Notes: generated by a model from the letters alone, not told the origin. Numbered from the stretch's first letter, positions 1 through 8,767 are shown. The stretch: 32,565 bases of DNA from an uncultured Muribaculaceae bacterium (GCA_910579305.1 CAJTTA010000024.1:1-32565); one strand, 5' to 3'. Made by a program: numbers and translations.

Positions 1-2
1 AC

Positions 3-41
3 GACTATCTGACCGACATGCTACTTAAAGCAAAATTTTGA
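3..41 (+). CDS. C-terminal fragment of an upstream gene
   Basis: An open frame enters from the left edge and reads DYLTDMLLKAKF before a TGA at 39-41. Twelve residues are too few to name the protein. The other two plus frames stop earlier, at 10-12 and 26-28, so this frame is only the longest of three. A tRNA promoter starts about 30 nt downstream, which fits the end of a gene here. It could also be non-coding. Confidence 0.35.
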   Translation, partial: DYLTDMLLKAKF

Positions 42-71
42 TGCGGTTGCCCTGGCGTATTTTCGGGGTAA

Positions 72-103
72 TTTGCTTAATTCATAAAAAATGCCTACCT
101 TTG
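72..103 (+). promoter_or_regulatory. Promoter for tRNA-Thr
   Basis: TTTG at 72-75 and TACCTTTG at 96-103, separated by 20 nt, match the Bacteroidota housekeeping promoter (-33 TTTG, -7 TAnnTTTG). The tRNA begins 30 nt after the -7 box. Confidence 0.8.
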
Positions 104-132
104 CAGAGTAAAACGAAGAACGGAATCTTCAT

Positions 133-205
133 GCCGCAATAGCTTAGTTGGTAGAGCATCGCATTCGTAACGCGAAGGTCGTGGGTTCGAGTCCCACTCG
201 CGGCT
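133..205 (+). tRNA. tRNA-Thr (anticodon CGT)
   Basis: The 73-nt sequence folds as a cloverleaf: acceptor 133-139 with 198-204, D arm 142-157, anticodon arm 159-175 with anticodon CGT at 166-168, five-base variable loop 176-180, T arm 181-197 with the TTCGAGT loop, discriminator T205. It decodes ACG (threonine). CCA is not encoded, as is common in this phylum, so it must be added after transcription. Two stem positions are A opposite C rather than paired: 138/199 in the acceptor and 163/171 at the foot of the anticodon loop. The gene has its own promoter and a terminator hairpin just downstream. Confidence 0.93.
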
Positions 206-211
206 CATAAC

Positions 212-258
212 AATACCTGCCGGGCGTCTTTCTGAGAGCACCCGGCAGGTATTTCCTT
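212..258 (+). terminator. Rho-independent terminator of the tRNA unit
   Basis: A perfect 13-bp stem (212-224 with 241-253) encloses a 16-nt loop and is followed by TCCTTAT. It lies 7 nt after the tRNA. From here to about 416 I see no gene and nothing else. Confidence 0.8.
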
Positions 259-403
259 ATAAAGATATCTCACGCCCACTTGTCAGGTGCGCAAGTGGCT
301 GAATCTCAGTCAATGCTAATTTTGGGCCATTGCAATTTCGTAAGCGTGGACAGCCGTAATCACCGAGGCGCATCCTATTATGCGACACATTACAGCAGTA
401 TAT

Positions 404-446
404 ATAAATAAAATAAGAGGCCTGACCAATAATAGAATCAGACCTC
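404..446 (-). terminator. Terminator of the DUF4924-rfbD-prfC operon
   Basis: On the minus strand, arms 446-438 and 425-417 form a 9-bp stem with one mismatch, followed by a T-rich stretch (complement of 404-416). It lies 38 nt past the prfC stop. Confidence 0.7.
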
Positions 447-483
447 AGTATTATAGTTGTAATTAAGAAGTTATGGTGGCCTG

Positions 484-2058
484 TCAGAACTCGCTCGAAA
501 AATGGAAGCGTATTTTGGGGAAGTCGCTCTGAGCCATCTGAAGCACATAGTTGCTGTCGGCCAGAAAGACGTCGCGACCTTCCTTGTCGGTAGCCATGAA
601 CTGATGTTTGCGGCGTTTGAATGCCTCCAGGGCCTGAGCGTCATCGCTCTCAATCCAGCAAGCCTTGTAGAGGCTGATTGGCTCCCAGCGGCATTGTGCG
701 CCGTATTCATGCAGAAGGCGATACTGTATCACTTCAAATTGCAGCTGGCCGACGGTGCCTATTATCTTGCGTCCGTTAAACTGATTGGTAAACATCTGTG
801 CCACGCCTTCATCCATGAGCTGGCGTATGCCTTTGTCGAGCTGTTTGGCTTTCATGGGGTCGGCGTTTTCTATATATTTGAACATTTCAGGGCTGAATGA
901 CGGCAGGCCCTTGAAGTGAAGCTGCTCACCCTGTGTGAGAGTGTCGCCTATCTTGAAGTTGCCATTGTCGGGGATACCTACTATATCCCCAGGGAAAGCC
1001 TCATCCACAATATTCTTCTTCTGAGCCATGAATGCTGTGGGAGCTGCGAAACGCAACTGCTTGCCGAGCCGCATGTGAGTGTAAGGTGCGTTGCGCTCGA
1101 ATTTTCCGCTGCACACTTTCACGAAGGCTATGCAGGAGCGATGGTTGGGATCCATGTTGGCGTGGATCTTGAAGACGAATCCGGAGAATTGCTCCTCTTC
1201 GGGCCTTACGGTGCGCTCCTGAGCCTCTATGGGTCGCGGACACGGAGCGATTTTCACGAAGCAGTCGAGCAGTTCCTTTACTCCGAATGTGTTGAGGGCG
1301 GAGCCAAAGAACACCGGAGCGACTTTGCCCTGCAGGTAGTCTTCCTGGTCAAATTCAGGATAAACGCCTTCGATTAGTTCAAGATCCTCTCGGAGCTTGG
1401 CCGCATCAGTCTCGCCCACAAGCTCGTCCACCTGCGGGTCGGCCACATCTGCAATCTCCACACGCTCCGATATGGTCTGCTTGGAGGGGGTGAAGAGGTC
1501 GAGTCCCTGCTCATAGATGTTGTATACGCCCTTGAATTTGGCTCCGATATTGATAGGCCAGGAGAGCGGACGCACGCTTATTTTGAGTTCCTGCTCCAGC
1601 TCGTCGAGAATCTCGAATGGATCTCGCCCCTCACGGTCGAGCTTGTTTACGAAAATTATCACAGGGGTATTGCGCATGCGGCACACCTCCATGAGTCGGC
1701 GTGTCTGCGTCTCCACACCCTTTGCCACGTCCACTACTATTATGACAGAGTCCACGGCCGTGAGTGTTCGGAACGTGTCTTCGGCAAAGTCCTGGTGGCC
1801 CGGGGTGTCGAGAATGTTTATTTTATAAGGGCCGTAATTGAAGCCCATCACCGAAGTGGCCACAGAGATTCCGCGCTGTTTCTCTATCTCCATCCAGTCG
1901 GAAGTGGCTGTCTTTTTTATCTTGTTGCTTTTTACGGCTCCGGCTACATGTATTGCGCCGCCGAAGAGCAGGAGTTTTTCTGTAAGAGTGGTTTTGCCGG
2001 CGTCCGGGTGGGAGATTATGGCAAAAGTGCGCCGGCGGAGTATTTCATCGTTCAACAT
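484..2058 (-). CDS. prfC: Peptide chain release factor 3 (RF3)
   Basis: Translational GTPase that removes RF1/RF2 from the ribosome after peptide release. The 524-residue product has the P-loop SHPDAGKT at 16-23, then DTPGHQDF and NKLD, followed by RF3-type beta-barrel and C-terminal domains; the length matches the family. I chose the ATG at 2058 (protein begins MLNDEILRRR) because RF3 proteins normally start a few residues before RRRTFAIISHPDAGKT; an in-frame ATG at 2079 would add seven residues inside rfbD. The start overlaps the rfbD stop by 7 nt, so the two are probably translationally coupled. Third gene of a three-gene operon. Confidence 0.96.
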   Translation of the reverse strand: MLNDEILRRRTFAIISHPDAGKTTLTEKLLLFGGAIHVAGAVKSNKIKKTATSDWMEIEKQRGISVATSVMGFNYGPYKINILDTPGHQDFAEDTFRTLTAVDSVIIVVDVAKGVETQTRRLMEVCRMRNTPVIIFVNKLDREGRDPFEILDELEQELKISVRPLSWPINIGAKFKGVYNIYEQGLDLFTPSKQTISERVEIADVADPQVDELVGETDAAKLREDLELIEGVYPEFDQEDYLQGKVAPVFFGSALNTFGVKELLDCFVKIAPCPRPIEAQERTVRPEEEQFSGFVFKIHANMDPNHRSCIAFVKVCSGKFERNAPYTHMRLGKQLRFAAPTAFMAQKKNIVDEAFPGDIVGIPDNGNFKIGDTLTQGEQLHFKGLPSFSPEMFKYIENADPMKAKQLDKGIRQLMDEGVAQMFTNQFNGRKIIGTVGQLQFEVIQYRLLHEYGAQCRWEPISLYKACWIESDDAQALEAFKRRKHQFMATDKEGRDVFLADSNYVLQMAQSDFPKIRFHFSSEF

Positions 2059-2915
2059 TTCAATAAATCTTCTAAGCAATTCTTGAGAGATTCCTGCCAG
2101 TGGGGGAGGGCGATTCCGAAAGTGGAAGTGAATTTCTCCTTTGCGAGCAGGGAATAATATGGCCGTCGGGCCGGGGTGGGATATTGTGCTGTAGTGACAG
2201 GTGTGACATGGCAGTCTTTTCCTGCCATGCGCAATGTGGCTACTGCCAGGTCATACCATGAGGCCACTCCGGCATCGGTGACATGATAAATGCCCGGAAG
2301 CCATTGCTGGTGATCCACGACAGTCATGACCGCACGGGCCAGAGTGAGAGCCGATGTGGGAGACCCGATCTGGTCGGCCACTACATTTATATTCTTATGC
2401 TCAGAGGCCAGGCGAAGCATCGTCTTAACGAAGTTGTGGCCATAAGGGCTGTAGAGCCATGCCGTGCGAAGGATGACGGAGCCGTGGGGGAGAATCCTCC
2501 TCAGGGCCTCTTCTCCGGCGAGCTTCGTGCGGCCGTAGGCGGTGTAGGGGGCAGTGGGATCATCCTCCTTGAGAGGTGTGTGGCTGTCACCGTCAAATAC
2601 ATAGTCGGTGCTTATGTGGATTATCTTGCAGTCATGCCTTGCCGCAGCCTCGGCCATTATTCTCACGGCTTCGCAATTTACTGCGAGAGCTTCCCTCTCA
2701 TGATCCTCGGCTTTGTCCACGGCAGTATATGCCGCGCAGTTTATGATGAATTCGGGCCTTAATTCCGAGATGGCCGTCTCCCAGTCGGATTGGCGAGTTA
2801 TGTCGAGTCCGTCGCTGCAAGTGAAGCAGGCCTCAATGTCATTTCTCTCCGAAAGCAGATGCTTCAGAGTGGATCCGAGTTGCCCGCGGGAGCCGGTGAT
2901 GAGAAGCCGGGTCAT
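2052..2915 (-). CDS. rfbD: dTDP-4-dehydrorhamnose reductase
   Basis: Last step of dTDP-L-rhamnose synthesis: NAD(P)H-dependent reduction of dTDP-4-dehydrorhamnose, feeding surface polysaccharides. The 287 residues show the extended-SDR fold: glycine-rich GSRGQLG at 8-14, STDYVFDG near 102-109, and the catalytic Tyr127/Lys131 of YGRTK. Its ATG overlaps the stop of the DUF4924 gene (ATGA) and its TGA overlaps the start of prfC, so all three are on one message. The other rfb genes (rfbA, B, C) are not in the window, an isolated placement for this enzyme. Confidence 0.95.
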   Translation of the reverse strand: MTRLLITGSRGQLGSTLKHLLSERNDIEACFTCSDGLDITRQSDWETAISELRPEFIINCAAYTAVDKAEDHEREALAVNCEAVRIMAEAAARHDCKIIHISTDYVFDGDSHTPLKEDDPTAPYTAYGRTKLAGEEALRRILPHGSVILRTAWLYSPYGHNFVKTMLRLASEHKNINVVADQIGSPTSALTLARAVMTVVDHQQWLPGIYHVTDAGVASWYDLAVATLRMAGKDCHVTPVTTAQYPTPARRPYYSLLAKEKFTSTFGIALPHWQESLKNCLEDLLKC

Positions 2916-3463
2916 TCCGAGAATTCAAGTTCGTTATTATCATCCTTTTTATAAAGAGCTGCCAGCGTGGCCAGGTATTTACTGATTTGGGCGGCCGCCT
3001 TCAGCGTCTCTTCGCTCACTTGCTTTCCCTGCATGCGCAGCAGCATTATGCCGTATAGGGCATTGAAGCAGGCCTCTATCTCTCCGGGCTTATTTTCGCC
3101 CGCCCTGGCCCTGAGCTCTACGATGAGAGGCAGAGTGGCATAATACTGATTGGAATATGCGGCGTATCGGGGATCGGCCATAAGGCGGTTATGCAGGTCG
3201 GCAAGAGAGAGGATCACATTCTTATTGAGCTGAAGATGCCCGCCTGAGGCTACACCTTCGCGGCGCATCATGTCGATAAGGCTCTCATACCATTCTTCCA
3301 TCTCATGTCGCCGCTCCGGCGAAAGGTCGGAATATTTGTCGATTATATTCTTGCGTATCAGGTCGATGTCAAGGCCGTTGGCACGTATGAGATCCTCAAT
3401 GTGCCACATGTATAGCAGATATTCGGCAATGTTTTCCTTCTTTTTCTGGCTGGCTGTAATCAT
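2912..3463 (-). CDS. DUF4924 family protein
   Basis: A 183-residue, helix-rich, charged protein without signal peptide or membrane segment. The N-terminal pattern KENIAEYLLYMWHIEDLIRA is typical of the Bacteroidota-restricted DUF4924 family, which has no known function that I can state. It heads the operon with rfbD and prfC and shares an ATGA overlap with rfbD. The start at 3463 is favoured by family N-termini; a -7 promoter box ends only 4 nt upstream, so the message may be nearly leaderless. Confidence 0.85.
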   Translation of the reverse strand: MITASQKKKENIAEYLLYMWHIEDLIRANGLDIDLIRKNIIDKYSDLSPERRHEMEEWYESLIDMMRREGVASGGHLQLNKNVILSLADLHNRLMADPRYAAYSNQYYATLPLIVELRARAGENKPGEIEACFNALYGIMLLRMQGKQVSEETLKAAAQISKYLATLAALYKKDDNNELEFSE

Positions 3464-3467
3464 GCTG

Positions 3468-3475
3468 CAAAGTTA
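3468..3475 (-). promoter_or_regulatory. -7 promoter box of the DUF4924-rfbD-prfC operon
   Basis: The minus strand reads TAACTTTGCAGC directly before the ATG at 3463. TAACTTTG is a perfect -7 box; only a weak TTG lies at -33. Transcription would start at or within a few bases of the start codon. Confidence 0.65.
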
Positions 3476-3512
3476 CAAATAAATACTGTCTCAGGCAATT
3501 GACCATGGGTTA

Positions 3513-5534
3513 TTATTCGGAATCTCCGGATATCATGCTCAGAAAATCCTGCTCGCTTATCATAGGTATGCCGAGTTTGGCACATTTTTCGGCCTTTGCC
3601 GGCCCCATGTTGTCGCCTGCGAGAACAAAGCTTGTCTTCTTGCTGATGGAGCTTGAGTTGCGACCGCCTTCGCGCTCTATGATCTCCTTGTATTCATCAC
3701 GGCTGTGTAGCGAGAAAGTTCCGCTGATCACTATCTGCTTACCCTCAAGAGCGGTGCCACGGGGCTGCATCTTGTCTTCGCTAAGTTGCATCTGCACACC
3801 GACCTTTCTCAGAGCATCTATTGTCGCAATGTTGGCCGGTTCCTTTAGGAAATCGCATATGCATCGGGCTATGACAGGGCCTACATCGGGAATGCGTGTA
3901 AGTTCCTCCTCCGTCATGGCCAGCATGTTATCCATCGACTGCACGGCGCCGGCCAGCCGCTTGGCAGTGGTCTCACCTACGTTGGGTATTGACAGGGCAT
4001 ATACCACTCTTTCGAACGCCACTTGCTTCGAAGCCTCGATGCCGCTTATTATGCGCAGAGCACTTTTCTCTCCCATGCCGTCGAGCTTATAGAGGTCTTC
4101 GGCCGATAGCTTGTATAGATCGGCTATCGAGGAGACAAGGCCATGCCTGTAGAGCAGTTCAACAGTCTCTTCTCCGATGCCGTCGATATTCATCATGCGG
4201 CGTGCGCAAAAGTGCTCTATGCGTCCCGTGATCTGAGGGGGGCATCCGTATCGGTTGGGGCACCATCTTGCGGCCTCGCCCTCTATTACTTTGAGAGGAG
4301 TGCCGCAGGCGGGACAATGGGATACGAATTCTATGCGTGGCGCATCGGTCTCTCTCTTAGAGGTATCCACGCCGGTTATCTTGGGTATTATCTCTCCCCC
4401 TTTCTCTACATAGAGCCAGTCGCGCTCATGGATGTCGAGCTGATTTATAATGTCGGCATTATGCAGAGAGGCCCGTTTTACGATGGTGCCCGACAGCAGT
4501 ACCGGTTCAAGATTGGCCACAGGGGTCACTATGCCCATGCGTCCGGTCTCGAAGCTTACGAATCGCAGCCGGGTACAGGCGTTTTCCGGATTGAATTTGA
4601 ATGCTATGGCCCAGCGTGGCGACTTGGCCGTATAGCCGAGATTAAGCTGCTGTCTCAGCGAGTTTACTTTGAATACAAGGCCGTCGGTGGCTACCGGCAG
4701 CTCTCTGCGGGCCTCATCCCAATGGCCGATATAGCTGTTCACCTCCTCAATGGAATGAAGCACTTTCATGGCAGGAGATACCTTAAACCCCCATTCTCTT
4801 GCGGCCTGCATGTTTTCATAATGAGTGGAGAAGGGCAGATTGTCGCCAAGCAAGTAATAGAATCGGGCATCGAGGCGCCTGGCTGCCACTATCCTGGGGT
4901 CGAGGGTCTTGAGCGTGCCGGAGGCCGCGTTTCGCGGGTTGGCGAAGAGAGGCTCTTCATTTTCAAAGCGTTCCTTGTTAAGTCTCTCAAAACTCTCCCA
5001 GGGCATAAGGATCTCGCCTCTGATCTCAAATAACTCGGGCCAGCCGCAGCCTTGCAGAGTAAGAGGAATGGAGCGGATGGTCATTACGTTGCGGGTTACA
5101 TCATCCCCCTGTGTTCCGTCGCCGCGAGTCACCGCTCTCACGAGTCGCCCATTTTCATAAGTGAGAGATATTGAAGTGCCGTCGAATTTCAGTTCTCCAA
5201 CAGCTTCCCATTTCTCACCGCCGAGACCCTCGCCCACACGATGAAACCAGTCATCCACCTCATCGATGCCATAGGTATTGGCAAGCGACATCATAGGCCG
5301 CTCGTGTCGTATATGCACGAACCCCTGCGATAAATCGGAACCTACGCGCTGAGTGGGAGACAGCGGGTCGTGAAGCTCCGGATGGGCGGCTTCAAGCCTC
5401 TCAAGCTCATGCATGAGTATATCGAAGTCACGGTCGGATATTTCAGGAGAGTTCAGCACATAGTAATTGTAGTTGTGTCTGTTAAGCTCATTGCGAAGGA
5501 AGTGGATTCTTTCGGAGGGGGATGTTGCTGTCAT
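3513..5534 (-). CDS. ligA: NAD+-dependent DNA ligase
   Basis: Seals nicks during replication and repair using NAD+. The 673-residue protein has the usual order: Ia and adenylation domains with the AMP-accepting Lys116 in GELKFDG, OB fold, a four-Cys zinc finger (Cys407, 410, 425, 431), helix-hairpin-helix region (about 445-590) and a C-terminal BRCT domain (about 600-673). An in-frame ATG at 5588 would add 18 residues, but a promoter lies between that codon and 5534, so 5534 is the likely start. Single-gene unit by its spacing. Confidence 0.96.
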   Translation of the reverse strand: MTATSPSERIHFLRNELNRHNYNYYVLNSPEISDRDFDILMHELERLEAAHPELHDPLSPTQRVGSDLSQGFVHIRHERPMMSLANTYGIDEVDDWFHRVGEGLGGEKWEAVGELKFDGTSISLTYENGRLVRAVTRGDGTQGDDVTRNVMTIRSIPLTLQGCGWPELFEIRGEILMPWESFERLNKERFENEEPLFANPRNAASGTLKTLDPRIVAARRLDARFYYLLGDNLPFSTHYENMQAAREWGFKVSPAMKVLHSIEEVNSYIGHWDEARRELPVATDGLVFKVNSLRQQLNLGYTAKSPRWAIAFKFNPENACTRLRFVSFETGRMGIVTPVANLEPVLLSGTIVKRASLHNADIINQLDIHERDWLYVEKGGEIIPKITGVDTSKRETDAPRIEFVSHCPACGTPLKVIEGEAARWCPNRYGCPPQITGRIEHFCARRMMNIDGIGEETVELLYRHGLVSSIADLYKLSAEDLYKLDGMGEKSALRIISGIEASKQVAFERVVYALSIPNVGETTAKRLAGAVQSMDNMLAMTEEELTRIPDVGPVIARCICDFLKEPANIATIDALRKVGVQMQLSEDKMQPRGTALEGKQIVISGTFSLHSRDEYKEIIEREGGRNSSSISKKTSFVLAGDNMGPAKAEKCAKLGIPMISEQDFLSMISGDSE

Positions 5535-5557
5535 AACGCTTGCGTATTTATAGACTG

Positions 5558-5589
5558 CAAAATTAATAAATCTGTCTGTTGTGCCCAAG
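5558..5589 (-). promoter_or_regulatory. Promoter for ligA
   Basis: Minus strand CTTG at 5589-5586, 20 nt, then TAATTTTG at 5565-5558. The predicted transcript start (about 5551) lies downstream of the longer ATG at 5588 and 17 nt before the ATG at 5534, so it decides the start choice. Confidence 0.7.
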
Positions 5590-5620
5590 CGGGGGGACTT
5601 GCCTTTTTTGCAATTGAGAT

Positions 5621-5651
5621 GTTGGAATGTAAAAAAAATATATTACCTTTG
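5621..5651 (+). promoter_or_regulatory. Promoter for the alpha-amylase gene
   Basis: GTTG at 5621-5624, 19 nt, then TACCTTTG at 5644-5651. It leaves a leader of about 90 nt before the ATG at 5750. Confidence 0.7.
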
Positions 5652-5749
5652 TAAAAATTTTATCCTGTGGAAATACTGAGAGCGATATGTTTGGATAAAT
5701 ATGTCGGTCTTTTGTTAACTAATAAATCTTACATTTTTCTCATTACCCC

Positions 5750-8491
5750 ATGAAGAAGAAACTCTTTTTCTCTTTGGCACTGGCCCTGGCTGCCGGTGCT
5801 CCGGGTCTCTTCGCGGCAAATCAGTATGGCATTCCTGATAATATTCAAGACTGCAACATATTGCATTGCTTCGACTGGACGTTCAGTGATATAAAGGCAG
5901 AGCTTCCCAAAATTGCCGAAGCCGGTTTTGGCGCTATTCAGGTAAGCCCGGTGCAGGGCAATTGCAACACGGGCGCCGAGTGGTTTTATGCCTACATGCC
6001 CTATGACTTTGCATTTAAGGCAAATGGCAATGGCACACGCGCACAGCTCCAGAGCCTTTGCCAGGAGGCGGAAAAGTATGGCATCAAGATCGTGGTGGAC
6101 GTAGTGGCCAATCATGTAAACCAGGCCGCCGGTTATCATGACACATGGTGGGACAGTAACGGACGTGTGCGCTGGAACGGAGGAGTAGATTATGGCAACC
6201 GCTATTCCATCACTCATAATCAGCTTGGAGAATATGGTGACGTAAACTCTGAAGACGCGCAGGTGCAGGCCCGTGCCAAGGCATTTATAGAGGATCTTAA
6301 GAGCTTGGGCGTGAAAGGAATACGTTGGGATGCCGCAAAGCATATAGGCTTGCCTTCCGAGGGATGTAATTTCTGGCCTCAGGTGTGCTCGGTGGCCGGT
6401 ATGTGGCATTACGGAGAGATTCTTGATGGCCCCGGAGGCGACAAATACAAGTTGCTGAAAGAGTATACCGACAATATCAGTGTCACCGATTCAGAATATT
6501 CCGACTGGACTCGCAGCCAGGTGTGCAACGGCCAGGTGCCTACCGGCGGAGGTTCATGGACTGCCAATGGAGTGCCATCCACAGGCATTGTCTATTGGGG
6601 AGAAAGTCATGACACTTATTCCAATGACGGACAGTATGGCGTGAATTCGGCCCTCATATCTCAGGATAAGATTGACCGCGCCTGGGCTATAGGGGCGTGT
6701 CGCAACGGGGAGAGCTCACTGTATTTTTCTCGCCCGGCAGCCACTTCCCGCACGGCGATCAAGATGGGCCAGAAGGGTTCCACCCATTTTACGAGCAAAG
6801 AGATAGCGGCAGTAAACCACCTGCGCAACGCTATGGCGGGCACTTCTGATTACTACTCTCACTCCAATGGAGTGGCATGTATTACCCGTGCCGGAGGTGG
6901 CGCCTGCATCGTAGTGGGAGCAGGAGGCAGCCGGCAGGTGAGTGTGGCCAATGGCGGAGAATATGTGCCCGCAGGCACTTATGTGGATGAGGTGAGCGGC
7001 AATACGTTTACTGTGACATCTTCGACAATTTCCGGCCAGGTAGGCCCCACGGGCATCGCCGTAATTTACGGCGAAGTAAGACATGAACCCTCTGTGACGT
7101 TCTCTCCCAACGGCGGGAATTTCCATGAGACTGTGACCGTGACCATTACCGCCCAAAACGCTACATCGGCATGGTATAAGATCGGAACGGCAGCACAGGT
7201 AGATTTCACAGGCAGCAAGACAGTAACTCTTGGCGCCGATATGGAAGTAGGTGAGAGTGTGACCATAAGCTGGAGTGCAACAGGTGAGGAGGGCACTAAG
7301 ACGGGCACGGTGAAATTCACAAAGACCGACAAGTCCACTGCTGAGCCCAACACCATATATTATGACAACAGTCATACCAATTGGGCTACCCCCTATGTGC
7401 ACTACTGGGGCGGCACCACAGTATCCACATGGCCCGGTGAGCCTATGACCAAGGTGGAGGGCAACATATGGAAGAAGGAGGTATCGGAAGGCACTACAGG
7501 CGTGATTTTCAACGCAGGTGACGGCGATGCCTCAAAGACTGATGACTTTACCTGCACTATGGGTCACATCTACAATCAGGCCGGCGACCAGGGTGAATAT
7601 GGCGGCGGTGGCGGCGGCGAAGAGCCGGGCGGCCTTGTAGTGGTGCCGGATGACGGGAAGCTGCGCGTGTTCTTCGACAATTCTTCCACCAACTGGACTG
7701 CACCCTATGTGCATTACTGGGGCGGCACTGATGTATCCGCATGGCCCGGAGTCGCAATGAGCCTCTTCAAGGATAATGTGTGGGTCTATGTAGTGCCGGA
7801 AGGAACTACCGGTATCCTCTTCAATGCAGGCGACGGGGATTCCTCTAAGACTCCCGACTTCACGTTTGTCAACAATCACATTTATACCAAGACCGGCGAC
7901 CGCGGCCAGTATGCCACCAATCAGGGCGGGGGAGATGATCCTAAGCCTGTAGTGGATATGCCTGATCAGCTTTATATAATCGGCACAGTGCAGGGCATCG
8001 TGCCTGCATGGAACACAGCCCAGGCTGTGGCCCTGACAAAATATGAAGAGGGCTTCAGGGCCGAAAACCTTGTGATCGAGGCCGCCGAAGATGATGAGCT
8101 CGGCTACTTCTCATTCATCACCACTACCGGCGCCACCTGGGATGAAGTGAATCTCAGCGACCGCTATGGCTCTGCTGCAGGCCTCACCGCACCCGACACC
8201 AATACCCCTCTCACTCAGGGTGAGGCGGCAACTATTGTGGCTTATCCGGCTAATGTAAGTGCCATGGGCGCCACGTCCTGGAGCATACCGGCCGGCTGCT
8301 ATAATCTTGAAGCCAATTTCAAGACCATGAAGCTGACGCTTTCAGATCCCGCCGGTGTGGAAGAAATCGTGATTGATCTTGATCAGGCGCCGGTTTACTT
8401 TGACATGCAGGGACGCCGAGTGCCCAATCCTGCAGCAGGCATCTATATAGTGCGTAGAGGCGCTAAAGTAAGCAAAGAATATGTGCGCTGA
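5750..8491 (+). CDS. Secreted multidomain GH13 alpha-amylase
   Basis: Extracellular endo-acting starch hydrolase. The 913 residues begin with a signal peptide (1 to about 22). The GH13 (beta/alpha)8 catalytic domain has all four classic regions: DVVANH 117-122, nucleophile Asp194 in GIRWDAAKH, acid Glu223 in HYGEI, and His287-Asp288 in ESHD. A beta domain (about 360-440) and a chitobiase-type linker domain (about 447-526) follow, then two tandem CBM26-like starch-binding modules (about 536-618 and 637-721, sharing YVHYWGG and TTG(V/I)(I/L)FNAGDGD), a SusE/SusF-like module (about 739-866) and a tail (about 870-913, VYFDMQGRRVPNPAAGIYIV) resembling T9SS sorting signals. Gly-rich linkers separate the modules. 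No SusC/SusD genes are adjacent, so it may act outside a polysaccharide utilisation locus. Family call is firm; CBM numbering is inference. Confidence 0.93.
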   Translation: MKKKLFFSLALALAAGAPGLFAANQYGIPDNIQDCNILHCFDWTFSDIKAELPKIAEAGFGAIQVSPVQGNCNTGAEWFYAYMPYDFAFKANGNGTRAQLQSLCQEAEKYGIKIVVDVVANHVNQAAGYHDTWWDSNGRVRWNGGVDYGNRYSITHNQLGEYGDVNSEDAQVQARAKAFIEDLKSLGVKGIRWDAAKHIGLPSEGCNFWPQVCSVAGMWHYGEILDGPGGDKYKLLKEYTDNISVTDSEYSDWTRSQVCNGQVPTGGGSWTANGVPSTGIVYWGESHDTYSNDGQYGVNSALISQDKIDRAWAIGACRNGESSLYFSRPAATSRTAIKMGQKGSTHFTSKEIAAVNHLRNAMAGTSDYYSHSNGVACITRAGGGACIVVGAGGSRQVSVANGGEYVPAGTYVDEVSGNTFTVTSSTISGQVGPTGIAVIYGEVRHEPSVTFSPNGGNFHETVTVTITAQNATSAWYKIGTAAQVDFTGSKTVTLGADMEVGESVTISWSATGEEGTKTGTVKFTKTDKSTAEPNTIYYDNSHTNWATPYVHYWGGTTVSTWPGEPMTKVEGNIWKKEVSEGTTGVIFNAGDGDASKTDDFTCTMGHIYNQAGDQGEYGGGGGGEEPGGLVVVPDDGKLRVFFDNSSTNWTAPYVHYWGGTDVSAWPGVAMSLFKDNVWVYVVPEGTTGILFNAGDGDSSKTPDFTFVNNHIYTKTGDRGQYATNQGGGDDPKPVVDMPDQLYIIGTVQGIVPAWNTAQAVALTKYEEGFRAENLVIEAAEDDELGYFSFITTTGATWDEVNLSDRYGSAAGLTAPDTNTPLTQGEAATIVAYPANVSAMGATSWSIPAGCYNLEANFKTMKLTLSDPAGVEEIVIDLDQAPVYFDMQGRRVPNPAAGIYIVRRGAKVSKEYVR

Positions 8492-8511
8492 ACAAACAGC
8501 GATGTAATCTA

Positions 8512-8700
8512 AGAGAGCGTTTGAAATGACACAGCATTAAACATTCAGCTCCTCCGGGGGCGGATTCTTGATTTCATCACGGCGGCACCTTGCGGGGCTT
8601 TAAGCCAAGCCACATCGGGAGCATATCCCGCCAGGTTCCCTCTTCAGCCTGCTGAAATCACTCAAAAATCGCTAAATCATTTAAGCTCAAACTCTCTCTC
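8512..8700. repeat. Divergent member of the palindromic AGAGAG-GTTTG repeat family
   Basis: A 189-bp non-coding element with inverted ends: AGAGAGCGTTTGAA on the left and, read from the right, AGAGAGAGTTTGAG. The interior is an imperfect foldback (GCGGATTCTTGATTTCA on the left against GCGATTTTTGAGTGATTTCA from the right). Ends, size and foldback layout match the exact 197-bp copies at 10657 and 19118 but the interior has diverged. Confidence 0.7.
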
Positions 8701-8719
8701 ATAAAATACAGCTGATTAT

Positions 8720-8767
8720 GCAGGCGTGTATGGAGTATCCGCTCCTTACACGCCTGCAGGTTTTTAA
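8720..8767 (+). terminator. Rho-independent terminator, probably of the amylase unit
   Basis: Stem 8720-8735 with 8742-8757 (16 bp with one mismatch), 6-nt loop, followed by AGGTTTTT. If it serves the amylase, the repeat at 8512-8700 is transcribed as part of its 3' UTR. Confidence 0.8.

Noticed and set aside
916..1377. Plus-strand 153-residue ORF
   Set aside because: Lies antisense inside prfC, whose GTPase motifs are unambiguous.
5535..5588. Upstream ATG (5588) for ligA
   Set aside because: The ligA promoter's -7 box lies downstream of this codon, so it would not be in the message.
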